Positions 34,722-43,743 of a stretch of DNA of 64,000 nt are shown here, one piece after another. Each line of letters starts with the position of its first letter. Positions within the stretch are counted from its first letter, which is position 1. The stretch covers positions 1 to 64,000 of the forward strand of contig CALCRU010000046.1 in the NCBI GenBank assembly GCA_937894335.1, given 5' to 3'. A model generated the notes under the pieces. It saw only the letters and a list, made by a program, of their open reading frames with translations. It did no database searches and had not been told where the DNA came from. The stretch is from an uncultured Treponema sp. Its GTDB lineage: Bacteria > Spirochaetota > Spirochaetia > Treponematales > Treponemataceae. Position numbers and translations under genes: made by a program.

Positions 34722-36839
34722 ATGAATTTTACAGTAAAGCATTCTCTGCCAGGGCGGATTCGGATCCGTTATGATAAGAAAAAACTTTCCAAGCGGCAGG
34801 CAGCCTTGGCATACAGTCTGCTTTCTGTACAGGAGGGGATGAGTAGCGTAAGCGTAAACTATACTACTGGTTCCTTCCTGATTTATTACGATGTAAAAAA
34901 ACTTTCAGAAAAACACATAAGGGCCTATTTTCTTGCGCTAAACGAAAAATACCTTAACAACAGGGAAATGCTTGAACAGGTGGAAGAACCTAAGGAACAG
35001 GAAAGCCTTCTTTTTGATCTAGCACTAATGACAGCCAGCCACTACCTTAAAATGATTTTACCCCTACCCGTCAGGTTTGTGCTAAGGGCAGTTTCTCTTG
35101 CGCCAAGAATTCTTAACGGAATTGAACATGTTGTAAGGGGAGAAGTTTTTCATTCCGAGGTACTGGATGCGACTGCAATTTCCATGGCTCTCATTACGGG
35201 AGACGCGCGTACTGCAAGCAATATAAACTTTCTGCTTAACATTGGCGACACCATAGAAGAATTTACAAAGAAAAAATCCTATAGCGATCTTGCCGAAAAA
35301 CTAATTTCACAAAATGACCAGATTCAGCTTGTAGAAAAATCTGCCGATGGAAAGACAATAGAAAAAACAGTTCCCCTTTATGTCGTAAAAAAAGGCGACA
35401 CGGTTGCGGTTCGTACTGGAAGCGTAATTCCTGTAGACGGAACTGTGCTTAGCGGCGAGGCTCTTGTTAATCAGGCTACGATTACTGGAGAACCACTTGC
35501 CGTAGAAAAGCGCACAGGGGCTTCAGTGTTTGCAGGAACGGTCGTACAGGAAGGTGAGATTTTTGTTCAAGTTCGTGCAACAGGGAATCAGACTAAGGTT
35601 CAGAACATCCTACATATGATAGACAACTCCCAGAGCCTTAAGGTGTCTTCCCAAGTGCGTTCAGAAAATCTTGCCAATCAGCTTGTAAAATATAATTTTC
35701 TGCTTTCTCTTGCAACATTCCTTTTTACAGGAAACATGACAAAGGTAATGGCAACCCTTATGGTGGACTATTCCTGTGCAATGAAGCTCTCTTCTCCTAT
35801 AGCTGTTTTAAGCGCCATGAAGGAAGCGACTGAGCACGGAATAATTGTAAAAGGCGGAAAGTTTTTGGAAAATGCTTCCCTTGCAGACACTGTTGTTTTT
35901 GACAAGACGGGAACTTTGACGCACGCTTCTCCAAAACTTGCGAAAACTTATGCATTTGAAGGACGCTCCGAAAACGAAGTTCTTTCCATTGCAGCGTGTC
36001 TTGAAGAACATTTTGCCCATCCCATTGCAAGCGCAATTGTTAAGGCTGCTGAAGAAAGAAAGATTATTCATCCCGAAGAACATGCAAAGGTTGAATACAT
36101 TGTGGCTCACGGAATTGCAACTACCTTGTACGGGAAAAAGCTTGTAATAGGAAGCAGGCACTTTGTTTTTGATGATGAAAAATGTGAGACTCCAAAGGAA
36201 TTAGAAAAAATTCAGAGCGATGCTTTGGAAAGGGGAGAGTCTCTTTTGTATCTGGCGGAAGAAAAAAAATTAATCGGAGTTTTTGCAATAAATGACCCGG
36301 TGCGAAAAAATGCCGCAAGGGTAATTGAAGCCCTGCATAAGTCTGGAATTAAAAACTGCGTCATGATTACAGGCGATGACGAGGGTGCCGCAAAGACGGC
36401 TGCAAAAATTACAAAGGTTGACCATTACATTTCCCGTGCACTCCCCGAGGACAAGGTAGGCTACATAGAGCAAGAGCAGAAACTTGGCCACAAGGTTATA
36501 ATGATTGGCGACGGAATAAACGATGCGCCTGCTCTTGCTAAGGCGGACACTGGTATTGCAATGGGCGACTGTGCAGACATTACCGGTGAAACTGCAGATA
36601 TTGTCCTTTCATGCGAAGACGGACTGTTGGGATTGTACAAGACCCGAGTGCTTGGTTCGCTCCTTATGGAAAAAATTGACAGTAGTAACCGTAGCATTGT
36701 AGGAGTAAATACAGCCCTCATGCTTCTGGGACTGTTCGGAATAATTTCACCATCTCTTGCCGCTGTCCTGCACAACGCAAGCACCATTGCATTCAGCGTA
36801 AGGTCAATGCAGCGCCTTCTTCCTGAGGTGGAGGAATAG
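34722..36839 (+). CDS. Heavy-metal translocating P1B-type ATPase with SCA membrane motif
   Basis: The 705-residue pump has an N-terminal HMA2-like domain without a CxxC metal-binding pair (LPGRIRIRYD), TGEP in the actuator domain, the phosphorylation site DKTGTLTH and GDGINDAP in the hinge. The usual CPC motif of the metal-site helix reads Tyr-Ser-Cys-Ala-Met-Lys-Leu-Ser-Ser-Pro, so only one Cys remains. This places it in a divergent P1B subgroup. Metal specificity cannot be inferred with certainty; Mn or Fe(II) export is plausible from the degenerate motif and the operator. It is operonic with the small proteins at 34497 and 36843. Confidence 0.88.
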   Translation: MNFTVKHSLPGRIRIRYDKKKLSKRQAALAYSLLSVQEGMSSVSVNYTTGSFLIYYDVKKLSEKHIRAYFLALNEKYLNNREMLEQVEEPKEQESLLFDLALMTASHYLKMILPLPVRFVLRAVSLAPRILNGIEHVVRGEVFHSEVLDATAISMALITGDARTASNINFLLNIGDTIEEFTKKKSYSDLAEKLISQNDQIQLVEKSADGKTIEKTVPLYVVKKGDTVAVRTGSVIPVDGTVLSGEALVNQATITGEPLAVEKRTGASVFAGTVVQEGEIFVQVRATGNQTKVQNILHMIDNSQSLKVSSQVRSENLANQLVKYNFLLSLATFLFTGNMTKVMATLMVDYSCAMKLSSPIAVLSAMKEATEHGIIVKGGKFLENASLADTVVFDKTGTLTHASPKLAKTYAFEGRSENEVLSIAACLEEHFAHPIASAIVKAAEERKIIHPEEHAKVEYIVAHGIATTLYGKKLVIGSRHFVFDDEKCETPKELEKIQSDALERGESLLYLAEEKKLIGVFAINDPVRKNAARVIEALHKSGIKNCVMITGDDEGAAKTAAKITKVDHYISRALPEDKVGYIEQEQKLGHKVIMIGDGINDAPALAKADTGIAMGDCADITGETADIVLSCEDGLLGLYKTRVLGSLLMEKIDSSNRSIVGVNTALMLLGLFGIISPSLAAVLHNASTIAFSVRSMQRLLPEVEE

Positions 36840-36842
36840 GTT

Positions 36843-37157
36843 TTGGAATACCGATACTTTCCAGGCAGGCTAAGATTCCGCGACCATGTCTTACGGGATT
36901 TGGAAATTCGCCAGGCCGCAGTTGCCGTGATAAAGAAAATCTGTCCAGAGGCACAAATAACCTATACTGAAAAAACTTCTAGCATACTTGCGGTTTATCC
37001 CGAGAATTCCATAAATCTGGAAAGTCTAAGGCCTCTTCTTCCCCTTCTGCTAGAACTAGAACCTAAAATCAGGTTCTATAATTCTTCAAAAAAGAAAGAC
37101 ATACTTGACGGAATAAAAAAAATTGAAGCACAAATAAAAAACACCCTGCCAAACTGA
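36843..37157 (+). CDS. HMA2-like small soluble protein
   Basis: The 104-residue protein begins YFPGRLRFRDHVLRD, resembling the PGRIRIR opening of the HMA2 domain at the ATPase N-terminus, and lacks a CxxC. It probably serves as a regulatory or metal-delivery partner of the pump. The start is TTG, three bp after the ATPase stop, with GGTGGAGG just upstream. The 3' end overlaps the terminator of the convergent CBM48 gene. Confidence 0.7.
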   Translation: MEYRYFPGRLRFRDHVLRDLEIRQAAVAVIKKICPEAQITYTEKTSSILAVYPENSINLESLRPLLPLLLELEPKIRFYNSSKKKDILDGIKKIEAQIKNTLPN

Positions 37158-37163
37158 CAGGGT
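37135..37163 (-). terminator. Terminator of the CBM48 gene, overlapping the HMA2-like gene
   Basis: CACCCTG and CAGGGTG form a 7-bp stem; read on the minus strand it is followed by TTTTTTATTTG. It lies inside the end of the 36843 gene. Confidence 0.75.
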
Positions 37164-37229
37164 GCACTTCAAAACTATTTGCAGTGGAGCAGTTTTTTAA
37201 GCTGCAACTGTCTCCGAAAAAAAATTATC

Positions 37230-37538
37230 TTAGCAGATTACGACAGAGTTGTCGGTGTGAGAGAAGGGAGCAGGAATGTATTTGTCTGCGGCCCAGTCGT
37301 TTTCCCAGTGCTTTCCGTCAAGAAGATAGCGGAACTGATATTCCTTTCCAGCGTCCAACTTGATTTTTGTAGAGAATGTACCGCTCTTGTCCTTTGTAAG
37401 AGGAGTGTCGGTGCTGCTCCAGTTGTTAAAGTCTCCAGCAATAGTAACATGTTCTGCACCGTGTGCTGCTTCTTTGGAAACGCTGAAAGTTACAGTGCAT
37501 GTTTTCTTGTCTTTTGAATAAGTCTTCTTTAATGCCAT
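37230..37538 (-). CDS. Stand-alone glycogen-binding (CBM48/isoamylase N) protein
   Basis: The 102-residue protein is a single early-set CBM48 domain. It shows HVTIAGDFNNWSSTDTPL, a strand FSTKIKLDAGKEYQFRYLLDG and the KHWENDWAADKYIP segment with sugar-stacking aromatics. No catalytic domain is attached. Similar free-standing domains bind glycogen and may regulate or localise glycogen enzymes, like the AMPK beta carbohydrate-binding module. A GGGGGC ribosome-binding site precedes the Met at 37538; an upstream open frame to 37649 is rejected. No signal peptide, so it is cytoplasmic. Confidence 0.85.
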   Translation of the reverse strand: MALKKTYSKDKKTCTVTFSVSKEAAHGAEHVTIAGDFNNWSSTDTPLTKDKSGTFSTKIKLDAGKEYQFRYLLDGKHWENDWAADKYIPAPFSHTDNSVVIC

Positions 37539-37670
37539 AGTGTGCCCCCGAATAACGATATTAAATTGAAATATGGTAGTTGAAAAACTACATATAAAGT
37601 TATACAATGTTCTAGCAGTTTTGTGAAGTGGATTTATGAAAAAAATCAACTAAAATGCTGAAATTTTTAC

Positions 37671-37698
37671 GGTTTAAGACTGTTTTAAACCAAAGGAG
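37671..37698 (+). promoter_or_regulatory. Hairpin adjacent to the metK ribosome-binding site
   Basis: GGTTTAA (37671-37677) pairs with TTAAACC (37685-37691) and the stem abuts the AAAGGAG ribosome-binding site (37692-37698). It may tune translation of metK; it does not match a SAM riboswitch that I recognise. Confidence 0.3.
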
Positions 37699-37704
37699 TC
37701 GAAC

Positions 37705-38874
37705 ATGTCGGCAAAAAAGTATCTTTTTACATCAGAATCTGTCGGGGAAGGTCATCCTGACAAACTGTGCGACCAGATAAGCGACGGTATTCTTGACGAG
37801 TGCCTTAGGCAGGATGCAGAAAGCCATGTTGCGTGCGAGACATTTGCTTCTCAGGCTGCCGTTATCGTTGGCGGAGAAATAAATACCGAGGCCTATGTAA
37901 ATGTTCAGGAAGTTGCAAAGAGAGTTGCGGAACGCATTGGCTATTCAAATCCAGCTTACGGTTTGGACTTTAAGTCTATGGCTGTATTTAACATGATTCA
38001 CGAACAGTCTGCCGACATAAATCAGGGGGTTGTGGGAAAGGGTCTTTCTGAATTTAAAGGCCAGCAGGGTGCAGGAGACCAAGGCATGATGTTTGGATTT
38101 GCATGCAAGGAAACTCCCGAACTTATGCCTGCTCCAATCATGTATTCCCACAAGCTTATGCGTAAGTCTGCGGAACTGCGCAAGAACGGAACTTTCCCCT
38201 GGTTTAGGCCTGATTCTAAAGGTCAGGTAACTATTGAATACGAAGACCATAGGCCTGTACGCATTGACACTGTTGTTGTAAGCCAGCAGCATGATCCAGA
38301 AATCTCTTACGAAGAAATAAAGGACACAATCATCAACAGTCTGATTAAGCCCGTGCTTGAGCCTACTGGACTTTTAGACTCGAATACAAAGTACTTTGTA
38401 AACCCCACAGGTCAGTTTTGCATTGGCGGTCCTGTAGGAGACACTGGTCTTACCGGAAGAAAAATCATTGTTGACACATATGGCGGAATGGGTCGTCACG
38501 GAGGCGGATGCTTTAGCGGAAAAGACCCTAGCAAGGTTGACCGTTCGGCTGCATACATGGCGCGCTACATTGCAAAGAACATTGTTGCCGCTGATTTGGC
38601 GGAGCGTGCAGAAGTTCAGCTGGCCTATGCAATCGGTGTTCCCTTCCCTGTAAGCATTATGGTGGATACCTTCGGTACTTCTTCTATAGAGGAGTCTGCA
38701 ATCGTTAATGCTGTAAAGCAAGTGTTTGACTGCACTCCTTCGGGAATTATAAAGACCCTAGACTTGAAGCGCCCCATTTACGAGGCTACTGCTGCCTACG
38801 GTCACTTTGGAAGAAGCGAATTCCCCTGGGAAAAAACCGACAAGACAGACGCGCTTAAAAAATCCATAAAGTAA
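37705..38874 (+). CDS. metK: S-adenosylmethionine synthetase
   Basis: The 389-residue protein makes SAM from methionine and ATP. Conserved motifs are GEGHPDKLCDQISD at the N-terminus, the GAGDQGMMFGFA hexapeptide region in the middle, and GGGCFSGKDPSKVDRSAAYMARY toward the C-terminus. Length is typical for a MetK tetramer subunit. The AAAGGAG ribosome-binding site is well placed, next to a small hairpin. It is probably co-transcribed with nth (2 bp apart). Confidence 0.98.
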   Translation: MSAKKYLFTSESVGEGHPDKLCDQISDGILDECLRQDAESHVACETFASQAAVIVGGEINTEAYVNVQEVAKRVAERIGYSNPAYGLDFKSMAVFNMIHEQSADINQGVVGKGLSEFKGQQGAGDQGMMFGFACKETPELMPAPIMYSHKLMRKSAELRKNGTFPWFRPDSKGQVTIEYEDHRPVRIDTVVVSQQHDPEISYEEIKDTIINSLIKPVLEPTGLLDSNTKYFVNPTGQFCIGGPVGDTGLTGRKIIVDTYGGMGRHGGGCFSGKDPSKVDRSAAYMARYIAKNIVAADLAERAEVQLAYAIGVPFPVSIMVDTFGTSSIEESAIVNAVKQVFDCTPSGIIKTLDLKRPIYEATAAYGHFGRSEFPWEKTDKTDALKKSIK

Positions 38875-38876
38875 AC

Positions 38877-39509
38877 ATGGCACTGCTTACTAAAAAACAG
38901 CTGGTAACTGTATTTGAACGGTTCAAGGAGAACAATCCCAATCCTCAGACTGAACTTCTTGCACCTAATCCCTACTGTCTTTTGGTAAGCGTAGTTCTCT
39001 CTGCTCAGGCCACAGACAAAAGTGTAAACGCTGCAACAAAAGAGCTTTACAAAAAAGTAAGAACTCCCCAGCAAATGCTTTCTCTTGGAAAACAGAAACT
39101 GATTGGCTACATAAAATCCATTGGGCTTTTTAATTCAAAGGCTGAGCATGTAATGGAACTGAGCAGACTGCTTATAGAAAACTTTGACGGCAAAGTTCCT
39201 GCTACACGAGAAGAACTTATGTCGCTCCCCGGAGTGGGAAGAAAAACAGCAAATGTAATCCTCAATGTTGTTTACGGTGAGCCCACAATGCCAGTAGACA
39301 CTCACCTTATGAGAATATGTCCCAAGATAGGTCTTGCAACGGGAACCACCCCCGAAGAAGTTGAGGCTTCTCTTGTAAAAAGAATTCCTGCGGAGTACAT
39401 GATGCACGCCCACCACTGGCTTATTCTGCACGGTCGCTATACATGCACGGCAAGAAATCCCAAATGTGAAGAATGCATCATAAGCGATATATGCAAAAAG
39501 AATTTTTAG
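38877..39509 (+). CDS. nth: Endonuclease III (HhH-GPD DNA glycosylase/AP lyase)
   Basis: The 210-residue enzyme removes oxidised pyrimidines and nicks at abasic sites. It has the helix-hairpin-helix LPGVGRKTANVILN with the catalytic Lys, the catalytic Asp in MPVDTHLMRI, and the [4Fe-4S] motif C-x6-C-x2-C-x5-C at the C-terminus. Length is canonical. It starts two bp after metK, and the MscS gene follows closely, suggesting an operon of housekeeping genes. Confidence 0.97.
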   Translation: MALLTKKQLVTVFERFKENNPNPQTELLAPNPYCLLVSVVLSAQATDKSVNAATKELYKKVRTPQQMLSLGKQKLIGYIKSIGLFNSKAEHVMELSRLLIENFDGKVPATREELMSLPGVGRKTANVILNVVYGEPTMPVDTHLMRICPKIGLATGTTPEEVEASLVKRIPAEYMMHAHHWLILHGRYTCTARNPKCEECIISDICKKNF

Positions 39510-39525
39510 CAAAAGGAGAAATTTA

Positions 39526-40425
39526 ATGAACGAAGAAGTTGTAGAAGAAACCGCAACCTTAATAGAAAATCCCCTTGATGCGGTAGGCTCAGAAGTTGTT
39601 CAGCAGACTCAGGAATTTTTTCATCTTGAAGACTTAAAGAATCTGTTTACACTGGCAAATGCGGCTAAACTTGGAGTTGCAGTTATTACCATTCTTGTCC
39701 TGTTTGGAGTTTATAAATTCCTTAAACGACTAGTCAATAAAAAATTTGCAACAAAACTTCAGGCGCATACAAAGCTTCTGCTTAACAAGGCCATAACTTA
39801 TGTGTTTTATATTCTTGTAGGCATGTATATTTTAAGCTGCTTTGGAGTAAACCTTAGTGCGGTGTGGGGTGCTGCAGGTGTTGCCGGTCTTGCCATAGGT
39901 TTTGCGGCCCAGACAAGTGTAAGCAACATTATAAGCGGACTTTTTGTCTTAAGCGAAAAGGCTCTTCGTGTAGGAGACTACATAGAAGTTGACGGAGTAA
40001 GCGGCGTTGTTGATTCAATTGATTTGCTTAGCGTAATGGTTCACACCCTTGACAACCAGATGATTCGCATTCCCAACAGTACAATCATCAACGACACTTT
40101 TAAAAACTACAACCACTTTAACACAAGGCGCATTATGTTTGACATTCCCATAAGCTATGATTCCGACATGGAAAAAGCTCTGGAGGCCATAAGGCGTGTT
40201 CCCGGTGACTGCAAGACTGTTTTGGAAACTCCAGCACCCGTTGTCTATTATGACAGTTTTGGAAATGCAATTAACATGAAGCTTGGCGTATGGATAAAAA
40301 ATAGTGACTTTCTTGCCTGCAAAACTGAAGTTCTTATTGCAATTAAAAAGGAACTCTGCAAGGACGGCATAGAAATTCCCTTTACTCGCTACGATATTAG
40401 GCTTGTTGACGGAAACAGGGAATAA
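39526..40425 (+). CDS. MscS family mechanosensitive channel
   Basis: The 299-residue protein has an acidic cytoplasmic or periplasmic N-terminus, three membrane helices (about 42-66, 82-106 and 108-130), the Gly/Ala-rich pore helix with AAQTSVSNIISGLFVL, and a beta domain with GDYIEVDGVSGVVDSI. MscS-like channels release solutes when the membrane is stretched by hypo-osmotic shock. AAAGGAG precedes the ATG. It lies 16 bp after nth. Confidence 0.93.
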   Translation: MNEEVVEETATLIENPLDAVGSEVVQQTQEFFHLEDLKNLFTLANAAKLGVAVITILVLFGVYKFLKRLVNKKFATKLQAHTKLLLNKAITYVFYILVGMYILSCFGVNLSAVWGAAGVAGLAIGFAAQTSVSNIISGLFVLSEKALRVGDYIEVDGVSGVVDSIDLLSVMVHTLDNQMIRIPNSTIINDTFKNYNHFNTRRIMFDIPISYDSDMEKALEAIRRVPGDCKTVLETPAPVVYYDSFGNAINMKLGVWIKNSDFLACKTEVLIAIKKELCKDGIEIPFTRYDIRLVDGNRE

Positions 40426-40463
40426 ATTTTCTTATTTTGATGCACAAGTGTAAAATCCGCTTA

Positions 40464-40475
40464 TATATTTAAAGT
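40464..40475 (+). promoter_or_regulatory. Leaderless-type -10 element of the small lipoprotein gene
   Basis: TATATT (40464-40469) is followed by six bases and the ATG at 40476, with no ribosome-binding site and no clear -35. Confidence 0.45.
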
Positions 40476-41021
40476 ATGAAGCAGATGATTATTTTTTTTA
40501 CGGCCCTTACACTTTTGTTAACTTCTTGTGCCTTCTGTACCGAGGAAGAACTGAGCGTAAGTTTGCCCTCTGTGGAAGGCGCAAAGGAAGCACTTGTCCT
40601 ATGGACGGACGGTGCAAACTGTGAACACGAGAAACACATTGATCTTTGTGCAGGTGGCGGACAGGTTCTTTCTGTTACCGTAAGCAAAAATGCGTGCACT
40701 CCTGTTCTGGTTTACTACTATGCCTCTCTTGCAGAAAAACTTTCTTCTCCCTACGGCTTGATTTATCCCCATACGACAGAACTAAGTCAGAGGGACGGTT
40801 TTGCCGCAGAGATTCTTCGTTCTTTGTATGCAGGTTCCCGTGCCTCTGAGCCTGTAGCAGTGCAGGACTATCTTGCCAGATTTAATTGGATGCGATTTAT
40901 GGAACTATGCAGAACTTATGAAGACCCGTGGATTCTTAACAGGGAAATGATTCTTGAAGGAATTGCCTCAGGTACATTTAAAAAGAGCAGCATGCAGCCC
41001 TTAGAAAAACAGATAGAATAA
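40476..41021 (+). CDS. Putative lipoprotein (181 aa), unknown function
   Basis: The protein starts with a lipoprotein signal and lipobox LLLTSC (Cys18), so it is probably anchored in an envelope membrane. The mature part has no recognisable domain; four cysteines remain after the lipid Cys, which could form disulfides. A leaderless-type -10 sets the start. Another lipoprotein gene follows 27 bp later with its own -10, so the two may form a small envelope cluster. Confidence 0.65.
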   Translation: MKQMIIFFTALTLLLTSCAFCTEEELSVSLPSVEGAKEALVLWTDGANCEHEKHIDLCAGGGQVLSVTVSKNACTPVLVYYYASLAEKLSSPYGLIYPHTTELSQRDGFAAEILRSLYAGSRASEPVAVQDYLARFNWMRFMELCRTYEDPWILNREMILEGIASGTFKKSSMQPLEKQIE

Positions 41022-41036
41022 AAATGTGATAAGGTA

Positions 41037-41048
41037 TATTATGTAGGC
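41037..41048 (+). promoter_or_regulatory. Leaderless-type -10 element of the larger lipoprotein gene
   Basis: TATTAT (41037-41042) is followed by six bases and the ATG at 41049. There is no Shine-Dalgarno sequence. Confidence 0.4.
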
Positions 41049-42221
41049 ATGAAGCGGTTTTTATGCCTTCTTATACTTGCACTTTTTCTCTGCTCCTGTT
41101 CGTCAAAAAAAAGCAGGCAGGCTGTACCCATTCAGACTATTTCGGAGGGAGAAAAAAATCATTCCTGGTATTACTTTACCAGTACGGGATTTTTAGGGGT
41201 AGATAAACCGCAGAATGTTCCTTCAGTTTACGAAAGACCTTGGACTGAATCCGTGCGCATTTCTTCCGCAAGAACGATGCCTGGTACAAAAAACGCCTAT
41301 GCCGTGGTAAACAGATTGGGCATGCTTGAGTTTACCGCTAGCGAAATAAAACTGTATTCGGAAAATTCCCTCTTTGCAGAAAATACGGCTGATTCAATTG
41401 TGTTTTCTGACGGAACGCCTGTATTTTATTTGTACAAGAGCACTTTTTTTAATCAGGACATGCTTTCCAGTTCTGTGGCTTCTGGCGGTTCGGAAACTTT
41501 GGTGCAGTACCCAGATTTGGCCCGTCCCTTTCTGATAGAATTTAACACTCAGTCAAAGTCAATGTATCCCCTTGTTTCCTATGCAAACATAAACCTTACT
41601 AACAAAGACCAAATAACGGGAATCTTTTGGAACGGAAAAACATGGGCCTGTTCTGCAAAGAGAATGGAAGGTTCTGGCGTAGAGTTTACATATTTCAAAT
41701 GGGAACCACTTGTACCCCTTACTGAACTTTCGCCAGCACTTAGTAAAGAAGTCTTTGTGTTTACAGAATCCAATGCGGCGGAATACAGGGCTATAAATAC
41801 TCCTGCACTGTTTAAGGACGCTCCTCAGGAAATTCAAAAACTTCTCCAGAGTCTTCCTTTATCATATTCCTTTTACATAACTGTTTCTGACGGAAGCGGT
41901 ACAAGTCCCAAAAGTTATTTTCATGAAGGAAACGGAGAGGAAACATCCAATGCCTTTGCCGCAACAAAAGATAACTGCGGATTTACAGTTGCGCTTTTTC
42001 CTGATGGAACAACATACATTGCCTACCAGAAGGACGAAAAAGATGCAGTGGGTGCGTTTAGGCTGCCACTTCTTCCTGCAGGATTTCAATACGGAGAATT
42101 TGCAGTAGCAGGAAACACCATGTACATTGCATGGGAAGAAAGCACTTTCTATAAGACGGGGCGCTCAGGTTTTCTTACAGTAGATCTGAAAAAAATCCTC
42201 AACCTAGACGACATTGGGTAA
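41049..42221 (+). CDS. Putative lipoprotein (390 aa), unknown function
   Basis: The protein has a signal peptide with a lipobox ending in Cys17 (LCSC). The mature part is rich in beta strands, with repeated aromatic/Ser/Thr segments that could form a propeller-like fold, but no family is recognised. It overlaps the end of the convergent peptide-binding protein gene by 18 bp. The start follows a -10 by six bases, as for the preceding lipoprotein. Confidence 0.7.
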   Translation: MKRFLCLLILALFLCSCSSKKSRQAVPIQTISEGEKNHSWYYFTSTGFLGVDKPQNVPSVYERPWTESVRISSARTMPGTKNAYAVVNRLGMLEFTASEIKLYSENSLFAENTADSIVFSDGTPVFYLYKSTFFNQDMLSSSVASGGSETLVQYPDLARPFLIEFNTQSKSMYPLVSYANINLTNKDQITGIFWNGKTWACSAKRMEGSGVEFTYFKWEPLVPLTELSPALSKEVFVFTESNAAEYRAINTPALFKDAPQEIQKLLQSLPLSYSFYITVSDGSGTSPKSYFHEGNGEETSNAFAATKDNCGFTVALFPDGTTYIAYQKDEKDAVGAFRLPLLPAGFQYGEFAVAGNTMYIAWEESTFYKTGRSGFLTVDLKKILNLDDIG

Positions 42222-43742
42222 GTTTAATGTCTTTTTCTTAATGTAAAGAAATTTAAGGGGATGAATGTCTAATGCATTTAAAGTCCATCCGCCTATAATT
42301 TCCAAATCAAGTGCATGTAGCGAAACAGGATGTGCAATGGGAATAATCATTCCCTCATCAAGTAAAAACTGTTCGGCTTTTGAAAGCAGTTTGTATCGTT
42401 CTTCCGCAGTGTCTGTCTTTTGTGCTTCAAGAAGCAGGCTGTCAAATTTTTCGTCAGAGTAACCAGCAACATTCAGAGAAGAACCTGTTTTAAAAAGTTC
42501 AAGGAAGGCAAGGGGGTCTGCAAAATCTCCAACCCAAGAGTAAGAAAACAGATCGGCGTTCCAACCCTCTATGGAATTGTAATAGCGGCTTACCGGCGTA
42601 ACCTGAACAGAAAGCTCTACACCCAAAGGTTCCCATGCGTCATGAAGAAGCTTCGCCTGACTCTTCATTAGGGGAGTGTCGTTTATTGCAAACACCAAAG
42701 GAATAATTTCGTCCTGAGCTATGCCCAACCTTTCCCTTGCGTCTTCCATAAGAGACTTTGCATCTTCCAAATCGTAGTCGTCAATTCCGTTTACGGTGGG
42801 ATATCCTGACAGCGGATAGATGAGAGTCTTTGCCGCAATGTAATGTTCCGCTCGCAAAGTGTCGTAGGGAATGGCTTCAAGCAGTGCGTTCCTCATGTCG
42901 GGATCGTTCCAAGGTTCGTTTTCTGTTTTAAAGAAAAGGAAAGAGGTTGCAAACTGTGCGCCCAAATGCAAGGTGTCAAGATTAAGAATGTTGAGCGAAT
43001 AAAAGTCTGAGTCAGAAAGAAGCCAGTCTGCCTTTCCTGTGTTAAGCATGTATGTGTTTTCTTCTGGGTCATCACTCTGAATGAATACAATTTGGGGAAT
43101 CATTACGCTGTCTGCATCGTAATAGTATTCATTTTTAGACATGACCAAAGTATTGTTTTTGTAGAAGTCAAGTTTGTATGCACCGGAATACACATTGTCT
43201 TTCCCTGTTACGGCAAATGAATGATGACATAAAATGCTTGCAAGATGTGCGGCCGGCTCTACAAGGTGAAGTACAAGCGTTGTGTCGTTACGAACTTCTA
43301 TGCGAACGGCTTCTGCTTTTCCGTTTCCTTCCCTAAATTCCTTTGCTCCTGCAACACAGTCAAGCATGGAAGCATAAGGTGCATAAGGAGTGGAAAGAAG
43401 CTTCATCCAAGACTCCTTTACATCATTGGCTGTTATGGGGCTCCCATCAGAAAATTTTGCATCGCTCCTAAGGGTGAATGTCCACCTTTTTTTGTCTCGG
43501 GAAATCTTATAGCCAGTACACAGGGCTGCAGTTGGAACATATGTAAGTGGGTCGTAGGAAAAAAGGCCTTCGTACAGTCCGTTTAAAACCTGTGCGTCGT
43601 AGGTGTAGCTTGCCGTATGAGGATTTAAGTCGTATTCGTGAACTGAATCAACAAGAGTTATGGGACGCTGTTCTGCCACTTGTGCAAAGACTGAGGCAAA
43701 AAATACAAATGTTAGGACAAAAAGGATGGCGCTTTTCTTCAT
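42204..43742 (-). CDS. Peptide ABC transporter substrate-binding protein (OppA-like)
   Basis: The 512-residue exported protein has a signal peptide (ILFVLTFVFFASVFA) ending before Gln. It shows family-5 solute-binding features: LNPHTASYTYDAQVLNGLYEGLF, then the RDKKRWTFTLRSDAKFSDGSPITANDV segment. It should bind oligopeptides or similar ligands in the periplasm. No permease or ATPase gene is near, so it is an orphan binding protein. The start is 1 bp after the stop of the 43744 gene, so the two are coupled. No Cys lipobox is present. Confidence 0.88.
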   Translation of the reverse strand: MKKSAILFVLTFVFFASVFAQVAEQRPITLVDSVHEYDLNPHTASYTYDAQVLNGLYEGLFSYDPLTYVPTAALCTGYKISRDKKRWTFTLRSDAKFSDGSPITANDVKESWMKLLSTPYAPYASMLDCVAGAKEFREGNGKAEAVRIEVRNDTTLVLHLVEPAAHLASILCHHSFAVTGKDNVYSGAYKLDFYKNNTLVMSKNEYYYDADSVMIPQIVFIQSDDPEENTYMLNTGKADWLLSDSDFYSLNILNLDTLHLGAQFATSFLFFKTENEPWNDPDMRNALLEAIPYDTLRAEHYIAAKTLIYPLSGYPTVNGIDDYDLEDAKSLMEDARERLGIAQDEIIPLVFAINDTPLMKSQAKLLHDAWEPLGVELSVQVTPVSRYYNSIEGWNADLFSYSWVGDFADPLAFLELFKTGSSLNVAGYSDEKFDSLLLEAQKTDTAEERYKLLSKAEQFLLDEGMIIPIAHPVSLHALDLEIIGGWTLNALDIHPLKFLYIKKKTLNLPNVV

Positions 43743-43743
43743 G

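Noticed and set aside
37539..37704. SAM riboswitch upstream of metK
   Set aside because: Only two small hairpins are seen; no recognisable SAM-I, SAM-II or SAM-III core was found.
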